Assembly (NCBI RefSeq): GCF_014764365.1
Contig: NZ_CP061718.1
Coordinates: forward strand, 3,984,501 to 4,048,500
Direction of reading: 5' to 3'
Length of the DNA stretch: 64,000 nt
From: Roseococcus microcysteis
GTDB lineage: Bacteria; Pseudomonadota; Alphaproteobacteria; Acetobacterales; Acetobacteraceae
Shown here: positions 45,021-54,306 of the stretch, one piece after another
Layout: each line of letters begins with the position of its first letter
How positions within the stretch are numbered: position 1 is the stretch's first letter
Notes under the pieces: generated by a model
Seen by the model: the letters and a program-made list of their open reading frames with translations, nothing else
Databases searched by the model: none
What the model was told of the DNA's origin: nothing
Position numbers and translations under genes: made by a program

Positions 45021-46337
45021 ATGACCCGTCCCTTCCATCTCGGCTGGTTCCTCCAGGGCTCCTCCGTCCAGGCATGGGGCGAGCCCTGGACCGGCGCCAT
45101 CGGGCGCGACTGGATGGTGCCGGAGCTGTTCTGCGACCTGGCCCGCGCGCTGGAACGCGCCCGCTTCGACTATGTGCTGATCGAGGACAGTTCCTATATC
45201 GGCGAGAGCTATGCGGGCTCGCGCGAGATCTACCTGCACCACGGCCTCTCCGTGCCGCGCCAGGACCCGAGCGTGATCGCGACGCTGATGGCGGCGGCGA
45301 CGAAGCATATCGGCATCGTTCCCACGCTCTCCACCTTCGCCTATCCGCCCTACCTGCTGGCGCGGCTGGTGGCGTCGCTCGACCAGGTTTCCTCGGGCCG
45401 CATCGGCTGGAACATGGTCACCGGCAGCAGCGATTTCGCGGCGATGAACTACGGCATGGACGGCATGCCACCGCACGATCTGCGCTATGACATGGCCGAT
45501 GAATACATGGCCGCCGTGAACGCGCTGTGGGACAGCTGGGAGCCGGGCGCCATCCTGGCCGACACGCAATCGGGCGTGCTGGTGGACCACACCAAGGTCC
45601 ATGCGCCGAACTTCGCGGGGCAGTGGTACAAGACGCGCGGGCCGCTCAATTCCGGCCCCTGCCCGCAGGGGCGGCCCGTCATCGCGCAGGCGGGCGGCAG
45701 CCCGCGCGGCCGCCGCTTCGCCGCCACCCATGCGGACACGGTGGTGGCGCAGGTGAAGGGCGCGGCGGGCATGAAGGCCTATCGCGACGATGTGCGCGCC
45801 CACGCCGTGGCGCAGGGCCGCAACCCGGATGACGTGAAGATCCTCTTCCTCGTCACGCCCACGCTGGGCGACACGATGGAGGAAGCCCAGCTTCGCCTGC
45901 GCCAGCGCCGCGCCCGCATCGAGGCCCAGGTGCCTCAGATGCTGGCCTTCTTCGGCAAGATCACCAACATTGATTTCGGCCAGATGGACCTCGACACGCC
46001 CGTGGACCAGATGGAGCTGACCACCAACGGCCACCAGCAATCGCTCGACGAGTTCAAGCGCTTCGCCGGCAAGCGCAGCCTGCGCGAGGCCATGCTGGCC
46101 TATCGCGGCAATCCGGGCTCGGTGGACCTGGTCGGCACGCCCGACGCCGTGGCCTCGCAGATGGAGGAAGCCATGCAGGAGGCGGGCGGCGACGGCTTCC
46201 TGCTCTCCATGAACGATGTCAGCCGCCGCGCGGTGGCCGAGGTGGCGGATGGGCTGGTGCCGGCGCTGCAGGCGCGCGGCCTGGTGCGCCGCGAATACGC
46301 CCATGCGCATTTCCGCGACAATCTACGGGAATTCTGA
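45021..46337 (+). CDS. LLM-class flavin-dependent monooxygenase (NtaA/SnaA/DszA type)
   Basis: 438 residues from ATG 45021, relative of the preceding gene. Seen: FHLGWFLQGSSVQAWGEPW at the N-terminus, LDQVSSGRIGWNMVTGSSD, QSGVLVDHTKVHAPNFAGQWYKTRGPLN. It probably works on a related substrate; two consecutive paralogues suggest successive oxidations or two substrates. Together with the amidohydrolase this forms a putative degradation cluster without a transporter of its own. Confidence 0.9.
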   Translation: MTRPFHLGWFLQGSSVQAWGEPWTGAIGRDWMVPELFCDLARALERARFDYVLIEDSSYIGESYAGSREIYLHHGLSVPRQDPSVIATLMAAATKHIGIVPTLSTFAYPPYLLARLVASLDQVSSGRIGWNMVTGSSDFAAMNYGMDGMPPHDLRYDMADEYMAAVNALWDSWEPGAILADTQSGVLVDHTKVHAPNFAGQWYKTRGPLNSGPCPQGRPVIAQAGGSPRGRRFAATHADTVVAQVKGAAGMKAYRDDVRAHAVAQGRNPDDVKILFLVTPTLGDTMEEAQLRLRQRRARIEAQVPQMLAFFGKITNIDFGQMDLDTPVDQMELTTNGHQQSLDEFKRFAGKRSLREAMLAYRGNPGSVDLVGTPDAVASQMEEAMQEAGGDGFLLSMNDVSRRAVAEVADGLVPALQARGLVRREYAHAHFRDNLREF

Positions 46338-46381
46338 ACCGCGCGCCTCTTCGCCGGTTCATGCCGGCGAGGAGGCTTCCC

Positions 46382-46570
46382 ATGCCCGCCAAGTCCAAGC
46401 AGCAGCAGAAGGCCGCCGGCGCCGCGCTCGCCGCCAAGCGCGGCGACATGCCGAAATCACGCCTCAAGGGCGCCTCGAAATCCATGGCCGAGAGCATGGA
46501 CGAAGGCGAACTGAAGAAGATGGCCCAGGCCAAGCGTTCCGAACTGCCGCGGCGCGACCACAAGGATTGA
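46382..46570 (+). CDS. DUF3008 family small basic protein
   Basis: 62 residues from ATG 46382 (GGAGGC upstream). The sequence begins PAKSKQQQKAAGAALAAKRGDMPKSRLKGASKSM, the signature of the DUF3008 family of small Lys-rich bacterial proteins. No membrane segment. Its role is unknown; such proteins are often stress-linked. It is followed by another small protein gene. Confidence 0.85.
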   Translation: MPAKSKQQQKAAGAALAAKRGDMPKSRLKGASKSMAESMDEGELKKMAQAKRSELPRRDHKD

Positions 46571-46629
46571 GCGCAACGCACACGGCGCCCCCGCGTTTCT
46601 GCGGCTGGAATGACTGCAAGGAGACAGCG

Positions 46630-46851
46630 ATGTCCGGTGCCACCGCCCTGAAGGAAACGCGCCTCGATGCCGAGGCCCATGCGCTGTGGGTCGCCGCCGG
46701 TTCCCCCGCCGGCGGGCCGGAAGCCTTCCGCGAGGAGGCGTTGCGCCAGATTTCCGAGGCCGAGACGGCCGTGGACGAGGCCAGCGCCGAAAGCTTCCCG
46801 GCCAGTGACCCGCCGGCGCATACCGGCATCACCGGCCCCGAGCGCGGCTGA
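46630..46851 (+). CDS. Small acidic protein, DUF2934-like
   Basis: 73 residues, ATG 46630 after AAGGAGACAGCG. The centre AHALWVAAGSPAGGPEAFREEAL resembles DUF2934 (an AxxLWxxAGxPxG motif) and the tail ASAESFPASDPPAHTG is a motif recurring in small alphaproteobacterial proteins. No catalytic residues are apparent. Together with the DUF3008 gene this forms a two-gene small-protein locus, perhaps general stress related. Confidence 0.7.
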   Translation: MSGATALKETRLDAEAHALWVAAGSPAGGPEAFREEALRQISEAETAVDEASAESFPASDPPAHTGITGPERG

Positions 46852-46948
46852 TCCGCCGCGCGAGGTTGTCCCGCAGCCCTCGCTGCCTGTAGAACCCCAG
46901 CGTCAGGCCCGCCGCATCGCGGTCGGCCATGCCGGGATGGGGTAAGCT

Positions 46949-47644
46949 GTGCGTAGGAGACGGGGCAGCAGGGGCCGGCAGAACTGGTGGCCCCTTGTGA
47001 AATGGCTGACTGTGGCGGGTATCTTCGTCGCGATCGGCTATGCGGCGCACCAGGCCGGCACCCAGCTCGCCCGCCTCGAAGTGGAGCGGCTGGAGGTGAA
47101 CCTCCAGCGCGCCCTCGCCACCCAGCGTGACCTCGAACAGCGCAACCGCGACCTCCAGGCCGAACGTGACACCGCCCGCACGGCTCTGGCCGCGCTGCGC
47201 CAGCGCTATGACCGCGAGGTGCCCCAGGGCGATATGGCCACGCTCTTCGCGCGGCTGCGCGAACGGCTGGACGCGGGGCTGACGCCCGCGCGCATGGCCG
47301 ACGCCATCGCCCGTGCCGAACCCGCCACCCGCTGCGACGGGCCCGTGGTGTCGCGCCGCTTCCGCATCGGCATTGGGCCGCGCGGCGCGGAGGATGACGG
47401 CACCAGCTTCGCCGAAGGCATGATCACCGTGCGCGCTGTCGCCCCCGCCACAGCCTCGGATCTGAACGCCGCCACTGTCGTCACCTTCGCAGGGTTGGGG
47501 GTGGAGGGCGGCAGCGTCAGCATGACGGGCCTTCCCTCCGAGGCGAGCCTCATGCTCGGCAACACCGAGATGCGCCTGGTGGTGGGGCCGAGCGGCGTGC
47601 CCGGCTTCGCAGCCGCCAGCCTGACCACCTGCCGGCCGCGCTGA
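46949..47644 (+). CDS. Hypothetical membrane-anchored coiled-coil protein
   Basis: 231 residues from GTG 46949 (weak ribosome site; start uncertain). A basic N-terminus, one transmembrane segment (residues 15-33, WPLVKWLTVAGIFVAIGYAA) and a predicted coiled coil (about 40-90: LEVNLQRALATQRDLEQRNRDLQAERD). The C-terminal half has no recognised domain but holds a repeated beta-like pattern (VSRRFRIGIG to EMRLVVGP). Probably inner membrane with the rest in the periplasm. Unknown function. Confidence 0.75.
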   Translation: MRRRRGSRGRQNWWPLVKWLTVAGIFVAIGYAAHQAGTQLARLEVERLEVNLQRALATQRDLEQRNRDLQAERDTARTALAALRQRYDREVPQGDMATLFARLRERLDAGLTPARMADAIARAEPATRCDGPVVSRRFRIGIGPRGAEDDGTSFAEGMITVRAVAPATASDLNAATVVTFAGLGVEGGSVSMTGLPSEASLMLGNTEMRLVVGPSGVPGFAAASLTTCRPR

Positions 47645-47661
47645 GGCGCCCCAACCAGCCG

Positions 47662-49083
47662 CTAACGCCCTTCCACCGCCGCGCGCTCGGCCTCCGTGCT
47701 GTCCATGGCCGCGATCTCGGCCAGGGTCACGGGCTTCACCGGCGGGCGGATGCGGAGCGGCTTGATGCTGCCAGGCGCCACGCCCCGCGCGGCCGCGATG
47801 GTCTCCACCACCGTCAGCATGCACATGCGCCCCTGGCAGGGGCCCATGCCGCAACGCAGGAAGGCCTTGGCCTGGTTGGGGCCGGTGGCGCCCAGGCGCA
47901 CGGCCTCGCGCAGCGCCGCCCCCGTCACCTCCTCGCAGCGGCAGGCGATGGCCTCGTCCGACGCCACACGGAAGCCGGGCGCCGGGAGATACAGCGCATC
48001 GAGAAAGGCGCGCCCGCGCCGCCAGCGCGCGCTGGCGGCCTGGTGCGGCGCGGCGGCGGCATCCCGCGCCGCGCCGTCCAGCGCGCCCAGCGCGTGCAGC
48101 GCCGCCAGCGCGGCGAGATGCCCCGAGGCCTCCGCCGCCTCCGCGCCCGCGATGCCGGCCGTGTCCCCCGCGATGGCAATTCCCGGGAGGTTCGTCTCGC
48201 CCCAGGCGTCGGTGCGCGGCGTGAAGCAGGCCTGGGCCTCGTCCCAGCCCAGTTCGCAGCCCGCGGCCTGGGCCAGGTTCGTCTGCGGCACCACGCCCTG
48301 GTGCAGCAGCACGCGGTCGGCCCGCGCGGTCCCGCCGGGCCAGATCACCTCCAGGCCGCCATCGGCCTGGCGGATGGACAGCGACGCCACGCCCGATACC
48401 ACCCGCACCCCCCGCCGCACCCGCGCCAGCAGCCCCGCCCCCTTGGCCGCGTAGGGTGAGCGCAGGAAGCCCCAGAGATGCGGCAGCGCCGCCCGCCAAT
48501 TCGCCCGCGGCGTGGTGTCCAGCAGCAGCGCGGGCGGGCTGCCCGCCGCGATCAGCTGCGCCGCGTAGAGCCACAGCAGCGGCCCGCACCCCGCCATGAC
48601 CACGCGCCCCTCCGGCACCAGCCCCTGCGCCTTCAGCAGGGTCTGCGCCGCGCCCACGCTCATCACGCCGGGCAGGGTCCAGCCGGGGATGGGCATGGGC
48701 CGTTCCAGCGCGCCGGTGGCGATGATGACGCGCCGCGCCGTCACCATGCGCGCCGCGCCCCCCGCCGAGACGCCAACCCGCCGCGCCGCGTCCAGGTGCC
48801 AGACGGTGGCGCCCGGCAGGAACTCCACCTCGGCCCGCGCGGCCGCCGCGGCCAGCGCGCGCCCCGCTGCCGGCACCCCTGCCAGGGCCGGCACGGCGGC
48901 GAGCGGCGAGGCCTCCACGCCCCGATGCACCTGCCCGCCCATGCCCGGGTTCTCGTCCAGCCAGAGCACGGACAGGCCGCGCCCGCCCGCCGTGGCCGCC
49001 GCCGCCATCCCGGCCGGGCCCGCGCCGATGATGACGAGGTCATAGCCCTCGCGCAGCGACGCGACGTCCGCCAGGCGCCTCAC
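47662..49083 (-). CDS. FAD/NAD-linked oxidoreductase, large alpha subunit with C-terminal BFD-like [2Fe-2S] domain
   Basis: 473 residues, GTG start at 49083 overlapping the [2Fe-2S] gene. Alpha subunit of the opine oxidase/D-hydroxyproline dehydrogenase/HcnB type. Seen: FAD motif VIIGAGPAGMAAAATAGGRG near the N-terminus, a second nucleotide motif in GRVVMAGCGPLLWLYA, and at the C-terminus a BFD-like cluster site ACRCEEVTG with RCGMGPCQGRMC. The C-x-C and C-x4-C pairs are intact. It should form a heterotrimer with the two proteins encoded just upstream and pass electrons to the respiratory chain. Confidence 0.88.
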   Translation of the reverse strand: MRRLADVASLREGYDLVIIGAGPAGMAAAATAGGRGLSVLWLDENPGMGGQVHRGVEASPLAAVPALAGVPAAGRALAAAAARAEVEFLPGATVWHLDAARRVGVSAGGAARMVTARRVIIATGALERPMPIPGWTLPGVMSVGAAQTLLKAQGLVPEGRVVMAGCGPLLWLYAAQLIAAGSPPALLLDTTPRANWRAALPHLWGFLRSPYAAKGAGLLARVRRGVRVVSGVASLSIRQADGGLEVIWPGGTARADRVLLHQGVVPQTNLAQAAGCELGWDEAQACFTPRTDAWGETNLPGIAIAGDTAGIAGAEAAEASGHLAALAALHALGALDGAARDAAAAPHQAASARWRRGRAFLDALYLPAPGFRVASDEAIACRCEEVTGAALREAVRLGATGPNQAKAFLRCGMGPCQGRMCMLTVVETIAAARGVAPGSIKPLRIRPPVKPVTLAEIAAMDSTEAERAAVEGR

Positions 49084-49373
49084 GCCTCCGCCTCCCGCTT
49101 CCCGCGCTGGCGGCGCACCTCCATCCCCGCCCGCAGCTTCACGAGGCAGGCCTGGCGGTTGCCCACGCCATCAATCATCACCAGGCAGTCGAAGCAGACG
49201 CCCATCATGCACCAGGGTCCGCGCGGCGCGCCGGAGACGCCCGTCTCGCGCGTCGCGGCATGGCCCAGCGCCAGCAGGGCGGCGGCCACGCTGTCGCCCT
49301 CGCGCCCTTCCACCGCCTCGCCCTCGAAGGTGAAGGGCAGGGGGGTGGCGCCCTCATGCAGCCGACGGAACAT
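49080..49373 (-). CDS. Small [2Fe-2S] ferredoxin-like subunit (gamma)
   Basis: 97 residues, ATG 49373. Carries the plant-type cluster ligands C-x4-C-x2-C (WCMMGVCFDC) and a fourth Cys 12 residues later in RQAC. This is the HcnA/OoxC-like subunit of the trimeric oxidase. It overlaps the beta-subunit gene by 20 bp and the alpha gene by 4 bp, so the three are translated together. Electron relay between the flavin subunits is inferred from the family. Confidence 0.9.
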   Translation of the reverse strand: MFRRLHEGATPLPFTFEGEAVEGREGDSVAAALLALGHAATRETGVSGAPRGPWCMMGVCFDCLVMIDGVGNRQACLVKLRAGMEVRRQRGKREAEA

Positions 49374-50475
49374 CGAACCTCCGCGCGCTGAAGGCGGCGA
49401 CCGAGTCCTCCAGCCCCCCGCCCGCGATCATGGGCGCCAGCACCTCGGAATGCGCGGCCGCCAGCGTTACGCCGCTGTGGCAGGTGACGAGGAAGGCGCC
49501 GGGGGCCGTCGCGCTCTCGTCATAGACCGGGAAGCCATCCTTCGACATGACGCGCAGCGCGCCCCAGCTGCGGACGATGTTCAAGCCGCCCAGCACCGGG
49601 AACATCCGCGCCGCGCGCCGGGCCATGGCGGCCAGCACGCCAGGGCCCACGGCCTCGTCCACCGGGTTCTCCTCCTTGCTGTCGCCGATCATCACGCTGC
49701 CCTCATCCGTCTGGCGGAGGGTGGCGACGGGGTGGCGCAGGAAGGGGGTGGTGCGCTCGGTCACCATCACCTGGCCGCGCTGCGGCCGCACCGGGGCGGT
49801 GAGCCCCACCATGGGCGCCAGCGCGGCATTGCCCAGCCCCGCCGCCAGCACGACGCGCCCGGCCTCGATCTCGCCCTGCGCCGTCGTGAGGCGGAAGCCG
49901 CCCCCCGGAAGCGGCGCGATGTCCCGCACCGGATGGTCCGGCAGGTAGGTGGCACCGCGGGCCAGCGCGCTGGTGTGCAGCGCGCGGAACAGCCGCAGCG
50001 AGTTCACATGCCCATCCAGCGGGCAGAAGACGCCCCCCACCACATCCCGCCCCAACCCGGGCATGGCGCGGGCGATGCGGTCATGGTCCTGCACCTCCCA
50101 GGGGATGGGCTCCCAGCCCGGCTGGTTGTGCATGCGCATCATGGCGGCGCGGCGGCGGTCCAGCTCCTCCTCCGAGAGGCAGAGCGAATAGCCCCCGGGC
50201 TGGGCCAGCGACACGTCATGCCCCGTCTCCGCGCGCAGCGCCGCCGCGAAGCCTGGCCAGAGCGCCGCGCTGCCCGTGGTCCAGGCGCCATAGCGCGCCA
50301 TGCCGAGCCCCTTGGACTGCACCCAGACCAGGGCGAAGTTGCCGCGGCTGGCGCGCCGGGCCACGTCGCCCTCGTCCAGGATGGCGACGCCGAGGCCCCG
50401 TCCCGCCAGCCCCCGTGCCACGGCCAGGCCCACGATGCCGCCGCCCACCACCGCGATGTCGAATGACATTCTCAT
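49354..50475 (-). CDS. FAD-dependent D-amino-acid oxidase-like subunit (beta)
   Basis: 373 residues; ATG 50475, or 50469. Glycine-oxidase/DAO fold: FDIAVVGGGIVGLAVARGLAGRG at the N-terminus and DGFPVYDESATAPGAFLVTCHSGVTLAAA at the C-terminus, where the substrate and flavin sites lie. Catalytic subunit of the opine/D-hydroxyproline/HcnC-type oxidases. First gene of the trimer cluster. Separate from the PtsN-like gene at 50565 by a divergent 89-bp region. The substrate could be an opine, hydroxyproline or another amino acid; not decidable here. Confidence 0.88.
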   Translation of the reverse strand: MRMSFDIAVVGGGIVGLAVARGLAGRGLGVAILDEGDVARRASRGNFALVWVQSKGLGMARYGAWTTGSAALWPGFAAALRAETGHDVSLAQPGGYSLCLSEEELDRRRAAMMRMHNQPGWEPIPWEVQDHDRIARAMPGLGRDVVGGVFCPLDGHVNSLRLFRALHTSALARGATYLPDHPVRDIAPLPGGGFRLTTAQGEIEAGRVVLAAGLGNAALAPMVGLTAPVRPQRGQVMVTERTTPFLRHPVATLRQTDEGSVMIGDSKEENPVDEAVGPGVLAAMARRAARMFPVLGGLNIVRSWGALRVMSKDGFPVYDESATAPGAFLVTCHSGVTLAAAHSEVLAPMIAGGGLEDSVAAFSARRFDVPSAA

Positions 50476-50564
50476 GCCGGCAGCATGGCCGCGCCGCGTT
50501 CCGGTGCAAACCCCGGATGCGGCCCGGCATTGCGGCGGGGGGAGGGGTTGTCTATCTCCAAGGC

Positions 50565-51038
50565 ATGCCCGCCTCCGAGACGAACGTCATCCAGATCGCG
50601 CCCACCGACGTGCTGTTGGGCTTCGCCGGCGGCAGCAAGCGCGCCGTGCTGCAATCCCTCGCCGCCGAGGCCGCCCGCCGCCTGAACCTGCCCGAGCGCG
50701 AGGTGCTGGACGCCGTGCAGGCGCGCGAGGCGCTGGGCTCCACCGCGCTCGGTCGCGGCGTGGCCCTGCCCCATGCGCGGATGGAGGGCGAAATCCCCCC
50801 CACCATGCTTTTCGCCCGCCTGGCCCGCCCCGTGGACTACGAGGCGCGGGACGAGGAGCCGGTGGACCTCGTCATCCTCGTCCTCTGGCCCGCGGCCGAG
50901 CCGGAGGGCTTCCTGCCCTCGCTGGCCGAGACCTGCCGCGCGCTGCGCGAACCCCAGACGCTGCGCCGCCTGCGCGCCGCCGCCACGCCGGAGGAGGTCG
51001 CTTCCCTGCTCACCCCCAGCCCCGGCCAGGATGGCTGA
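50565..51038 (+). CDS. PTS EIIA domain protein (PtsN-like)
   Basis: 157 residues from ATG 50565. Mannitol/fructose-type EIIA fold as in PtsN; the probable phosphorylated His lies in GVALPHARMEG. No EIIB/EIIC fusion, so the protein is regulatory rather than part of a sugar porter. Typical PtsN starts near a rpoN-hpf cluster; here it stands instead directly in front of the mrp antiporter genes, six bases from mrpA. A role in ion homeostasis is suggested by this position. Confidence 0.85.
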   Translation: MPASETNVIQIAPTDVLLGFAGGSKRAVLQSLAAEAARRLNLPEREVLDAVQAREALGSTALGRGVALPHARMEGEIPPTMLFARLARPVDYEARDEEPVDLVILVLWPAAEPEGFLPSLAETCRALREPQTLRRLRAAATPEEVASLLTPSPGQDG

Positions 51039-51044
51039 GGGAGG

Positions 51045-53962
51045 GTGTCGGACAGCCTCCTCCTCCTCAGCCTCGTCGCGCTGCCCTTCCTGGGCGCACT
51101 GGCCGCTTCGCTTCTCGCGACCCATGCGCGCAATGCCGCCGCCTACCTGGCGGGCGGCGTGGCGCTGGCGGGGCTGGCGCTGGTCTGGACGGCCTATCCC
51201 ACCATCTCCCAGGGCGGCGTGTTGCGGGCGGAATTCGCCTGGGTGCCGCAGCTCGGGCTGAACTTCGTGCTCAGGATGGACGGGCTGGCCTGGCTGTTTG
51301 CCGGGATGGTCACGGGCATCGGCGCGCTGGTCGTGGTCTATGCGCGCTACTACATGTCCACCGAAGACCCGGTGCCGCGCTTCTTCGCCTTCCTGCTGGC
51401 CTTCATGGGCGCGATGTGCGGGCTGGTGCTGTCGGGCAATCTCATCCAGCTCGCCTTCTTCTGGGAGATGACCTCCCTCTTCTCCTTCCTGCTCATCGGC
51501 TACTGGCACCACACCCAGGCGGCGCGGGATGGGGCGCGCATCGCGCTGACGGTCACCGCCACGGGCGGCCTCTGCCTCTTCGCGGGAATGCTGCTGATCG
51601 GGCACATCGTCGGCAGCCATGACCTCGACGTGGTGCTGGCCTCGGGCGATGCCATCCGGAACCACCCGCTCTATCTGCCCGCCCTGGTGCTGGTGCTGTT
51701 GGGGGCGCTGACCAAGAGCGCGCAATTCCCCTTCCACTTCTGGCTGCCGCACGCCATGGCGGCCCCCACCCCCGTCTCGGCCTATCTGCATTCGGCCACG
51801 CTGGTGAAGGTGGGGCTGTTCCTGATGGTGCGGCTCTGGCCCGTCATGGCCGGCACCGACGCCTGGTTCTGGATCGTGGGCACGGCGGGGCTGATCACGC
51901 TGCTGGTCGGCGCCTATATCGCCATCTTCCAGCATGACCTGAAGGGGCTGCTGGCCTATTCCACCATCAGCCATCTGGGGCTGATCACGCTGCTGCTCGG
52001 GCTGAACAGCCATCTCGGGCTGGTGGCGGCCATCTTCCACATCCTGAACCACGCCACCTTCAAGGCCTCGCTCTTCATGGCGGCGGGCATCATTGATCAT
52101 GAATCCGGCACGCGTGACATCCGGCGCCTGTCGGGGCTGAACCGCACCATGCCCTTCACGGGGCGCCTCGCCTTGGTGGCGGCCGCGGCCATGGCCGGCG
52201 TGCCGCTGCTGAACGGCTTCATCTCGAAGGAGATGTTCTTCGAGGAGGCGCTCTCCGCCGGCGGGCTGCTCGTGCTGCCGCTGGCCGCCATGCTGGCCTC
52301 GGCCTTCAGCGTCACCTACTCGCTGCGCTTCATCCACGGCACCTTCTTCGGCCCCGATCCGGAGGGCCTGCCGCGCACGCCGCACGAACCCCCCGCCTGG
52401 ATGCGCTTCCCCGTCGAGATCCTGGTGCTGGGCTGCATCTTCGTGGGCGTGCTGCCGGCGGCGACGGTGGGGCCCTTCCTCGACCTCGCCGCGCGCTCGG
52501 TGCTGGGCGACGCCACGCCCCATTACAGCCTCGCCGTCTGGCACGGCGTGAACCTGCCGCTGGTGATGAGCATGATCGCCCTTGGCGGCGGCGTGCTGCT
52601 CTACATGGCCTTGCAGCGCCACCTGCGCAGCGGCATCGAGGGCCCGCCCCTGATCCGTCGCCTGGAGGGGCGGCGTATCTTCGAGCGCGCGCTGGTCTTC
52701 CTCTCCTGGCGACTCGCGCGGCGGCTGGAGGGGGTGCTCGGCACGCGGCGCTTGCAGCAGCAGCTGCGCATGGTGCTGTTGCTGGCGCTCGCCGCGGGGG
52801 GCTTCGCGGCCTGGCATCGCGGCGTGGGGCCGGGCAACCTGGTGCCGCAGGGGGTGGACCCCATCATCGCCCTCGTCTGGCTGGGGGGGCCGCCTGCGCG
52901 CTGGGCGCGGCCTGGCAGGCCAAATTCCACCGCTTCGCCGCCGTCATGCTGCTGGGGGGCGCGGGGCTGGTGGTCTGCATCACTTTCGTGTGGTTCTCGG
53001 CGCCGGACCTCGCGCTCACTCAGTTGCTCGTGGAGGTGGTGACGACCGTGCTGCTGGTGCTGGGCCTGCGCTGGCTGCCCAAGCGCATGGACCAGCCGGG
53101 GGCCACGGGCGTGGAGGTGGTCACCATCAGCCGCCGCCTGCGCGACCTCGCCATCGCCATCACGGCGGGCCTCGGCATGGCGGCGCTGGCCTTCGCGGTG
53201 ATGACGCGCACGCCCCCCGAACTGCTGGCCCAGCATTTCCTCGCCCGCGCCTACACGGAGGGCGGCGGCACCAATGTGGTGAACGTGATCCTGGTGGATT
53301 TCCGCGCCTTCGACACGCTGGGCGAGATCTTCGTGCTCGGCGCCGTGGCACTCACGGTCTTCGCCCTGCTGCGCCGCTTCCGCCCCGCGCCTGACAGCCT
53401 GGACGTGCCCGAGCAGCAGCGCGACCAATCCGCCTGGGACGAAGCCCGCCCCGACCGGCGCGAGGGCGACACGGTGGCCGACTGGCTGCTGGTGCCCTCG
53501 GTGCTGACGCGGCTGCTCTTCCCCGTCATCTGCATCCTGGCCGTGCACCTGCTGCTGCGCGGGCATGACCAGCCGGGCGGCGGCTTCGCGGCGGGGCTGG
53601 CCGCTTCCATCGCCATCATCCTGCAATACATGATCGGCGGCGCGGCCTGGACCGAGGAGCGGTTGCGCGTGCTGCCGCTGCGCTGGATGGGGGCGGGGCT
53701 GCTGCTGGCCGGCGGCGTGGGGCTGGCCTCCATCTTCTTCGGCATGCCCTTCCTGACCACCTATTTCGCCTATGCCGAGCTGCCCTGGATCGGCCGGGTG
53801 CCGACGGCCAGCGCGCTGATCTTCGACATCGGTGTCTTCGCCCTGGTGGTGGGGGCCACGGTGCTGATGCTCATCGCGCTGGCTCACCAGTCGGTCCGCG
53901 GCCACCGCGCCGAACGCCGGGCCGAGACGGCGCCCCGCGCCCTGGTGCCGGGAGAGGATTGA
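51045..53962 (+). pseudogene. mrpA: Mrp Na+/H+ antiporter subunit A fused to B (mrpAB/phaAB), one-base frameshift
   Basis: GTG 51045 after GAGGGAGG opens a frame that matches MrpA (NuoL-like; FFWEMTSLFSFLLIGYWHH, LPHAMAAPTPVSAYLHSATLVKVG, KGLLAYSTISHLGL) until about 52880. There a run of seven G (52883-52889) breaks the frame; the protein goes on one frame over (ACALGAAWQAKFHRFAAVMLL, then APDLALTQLLVEVVTTVLLVLG) and ends in an MrpB domain (LIFDIGVFALVVGATVLMLIAL). One more G gives a 972-residue MrpA/B fusion. All other subunits are intact, so a sequence error is the likeliest reason. It is the largest Mrp subunit and carries part of the ion path. Confidence 0.88.
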
Positions 53963-54306
53963 TGGAGCTGGTCGTCGCCATCGGCATCGGGGTGCTGACC
54001 GGCTCGGGCGTGTGGCTGCTGCTGCGGCCGCGCACCTTCCAGGTCATCATGGGGCTCTCGCTGCTCTCCTATGCGGTGAACCTCTTCATCTTCTCCACGG
54101 GCGGGCTGCGCACCGGCGCGGCCCCGGTGCTGGAACCGGGCGGCGTGGGCGACCTCACCACCCATGCCGACCCGCTGCCCCAGGCGCTGGTGCTGACGGC
54201 CATCGTCATCAGCTTCGCCACCACGGCGCTGTTCCTGGTGGTGCTGCTGGCCGCGCGCGGCCTGACGGGCACCGACCATGTGGACGGGCGGGAGCAGGAC
54301 CGATGA
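53962..54306 (+). CDS. mrpC: Mrp antiporter subunit C (NuoK-like)
   Basis: 114 residues from ATG 53962, whose A is the last base of the mrpA stop. Three helices like NuoK: VVAIGIGVLTGSGVWLLLRPRTFQVIMGLSLLSYAVNLFIF, and a last helix ending FATTALFLVVLLAARG. Part of the Mrp complex that exchanges Na+ (or K+) for protons. Its stop overlaps the mrpD start in ATGA. Confidence 0.94.
   Translation: MELVVAIGIGVLTGSGVWLLLRPRTFQVIMGLSLLSYAVNLFIFSTGGLRTGAAPVLEPGGVGDLTTHADPLPQALVLTAIVISFATTALFLVVLLAARGLTGTDHVDGREQDR

Noticed and set aside
47662-50475. Hydrogen cyanide synthase hcnABC
   Set aside because: Subunit architecture fits, but opine and hydroxyproline oxidases share it and the gene order differs from hcnABC, so no cyanide function is claimed.
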